A stretch of DNA of 64,000 nt from Ifrita kowaldi (Eukaryota > Chordata > Aves > Passeriformes > Cinclosomatidae). The position numbers and the translations under genes were made by a program. The DNA lies in contig VZRS01008300.1 of NCBI GenBank assembly GCA_013398055.1, positions 502,623 to 566,622 of the forward strand. Reading direction: 5' to 3'. Positions 62,917 to 64,000 of the stretch are shown here, piece by piece (the stretch's first letter is position 1; the number at the start of each line of letters is the position of its first letter). The notes under the pieces were generated by a model. The model had not been told where the DNA came from, searched no databases, and saw nothing but the letters and a program-made list of their open reading frames with translations.

Positions 62917-64000
62917 GTACTGTTTATTCTCAGAAACAAAGCTAATGTGTTTTTATTTCTGAGTCTGCATTTCCGGTTCATTTTTTATGTTCAAGTATAT
63001 AGAATATTTTAGCTTGATCATCTATTTGGTGACAGAAAACAGTTCCACCTTCACAAGATTTAGTTTCACTGGAACAGCCTGATTAAATCCGAACAAGTAA
63101 GTCTGAAAATCCTTTTTTTTTTTGGCAATTATGAGCTAATACCTGAAATGTAATAAGAGACATGCATTAGACATTTGTGTTTGATAGGAACTGTACAGCA
63201 TTCACAAAACCGAGAACCACCCATCTACGAGTATTTGAAAAAGGTATTTAACTGTCCCATTTCAGAAAGAGAGGGGATTTCTGTCTCCCAGGCACAATTT
63301 CAACTGGTATCGGGCTGACATTTCAAAGGAAGAGGGGATATTGAGTGGTACAGGCTCAGTTAGAAGGCTTGAGGAAGTTTTTGCAGGGTATGACACTAAG
63401 TAGAGATCAGGGATCATCCTGCTTTTAAAGCCCTGCATTCAGGAGTCTGTGTGGAATTCTGTTTAGTCAGGCTTGGCAGCCTGGGGAGTAATTGGTATAA
63501 TTTCTGGCATAAAAGCTCTTGGCTGCAGTTATACTGATCTCTGCATTTATCTGGCTTAATGTCTGTATTTGTATTAGGCCATTTAAATAATAAGCAAAAA
63601 TCAATATTGAAGATGTTTATTGATGTCATTATAGAGGAAAGGCAGAAATACCACGTCAAGACTTTACATTAATCTTTCCTGTATACTCCTTATGGAATGG
63701 AGACTGCTTTTAACACCCCTACTTACGTGCAGTATTGTCTCATTGCTTCTGTCTAAGATGCAGGAGTGATCTTAGCCATCACTCCATTTCAGTTGTCTCC
63801 ATATGTGCTTGTCAGGTCCAGATGCTACTATAGCATCCTCAGCTCACGTGGAAACCTGAGGAAATTATCGGGCTAATTATCCATTTAGTCAGATACCCTG
63901 TCTCCAACAATTGTCAATACTAGATGCTTCAGAAGAAAACATAAAATCAATAGTAGATAAATAGGCTATCAAATCTCTAAAGAGGATGTTTCTTCACAGG
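62917..64000 (+). other. DNTT intron 10, start only
   Basis: From donor GTACTG to the window edge. No exon text for the TdT C-terminus was found. The window ends in an acceptor-like TTTCTTCACAG|G with the AG at 63998-63999. Whether that is the real acceptor cannot be decided, since the single following base, G, does not begin the expected Arg codon. Confidence 0.75.

Noticed and set aside
1..64000. CRISPR arrays, operons, bacterial defence systems, tRNA or rRNA genes
   Set aside because: No regularly spaced repeats, no dense gene clusters and no cloverleaf or rRNA text were seen. The window is avian gene and intron sequence.

Overview
The window is AT-rich vertebrate nuclear DNA and almost certainly avian. 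It carries CR1-type LINE fragments with the bird-typical 3' end, an LTR resembling avian ERVL-class LTRs, and a split gene whose product reads as terminal deoxynucleotidyltransferase (TdT, DNTT). There is one recognisable gene and no sign of bacterial-style gene packing. Most open frames are chance frames in introns or frames through repeats.

Layout. Bases 1-3099 are 5' flank with no gene that I recognise. The last 200 bases hold a TATA-like element and four E2A-type E-boxes. DNTT runs on the plus strand from the ATG at 3100 beyond the right edge. Ten coding exons are visible: 3100-3302, 6380-6554, 13062-13187, 22954-23124, 24431-24502, 27243-27366, 28528-28660, 54286-54388, 61140-61403 and 62833-62916. 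Every junction is GT-AG. The exons join into one uninterrupted frame of 485 codons (1455 nt). The last ~28 residues, homologous to the conserved C-terminus of TdT, are not in the window. Intron 7 is the largest at about 25.6 kb.

Product. Exons 1-2 give a basic N-terminus and a BRCT domain. Exon 3 is a linker. Exons 4-6 give the 8-kDa and helix-hairpin-helix part of a family X polymerase. Exons 7-10 give the catalytic palm and thumb, with the two-aspartate motif GHDID in exon 8, the third aspartate in VDLV in exon 9, and GWTGSR at the end of exon 9. All expected catalytic residues are present, so the gene looks functional. TdT adds non-templated N nucleotides at V(D)J junctions in developing lymphocytes.

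Other contents: a minus-strand CR1 fragment (about 6814-7190), a plus-strand CR1 fragment (about 45674-45876), one or two tiny CR1 3' ends, a probable solo LTR (60038-60468), several short diverged tandem duplications, and G/T-rich low-complexity tracts. I found no convincing novel system. The observations most worth checking are a possible recursive-splice site or poison exon in intron 7 (35558-35627), an in-frame alternative donor inside exon 8, and the E-box cluster before the start codon.
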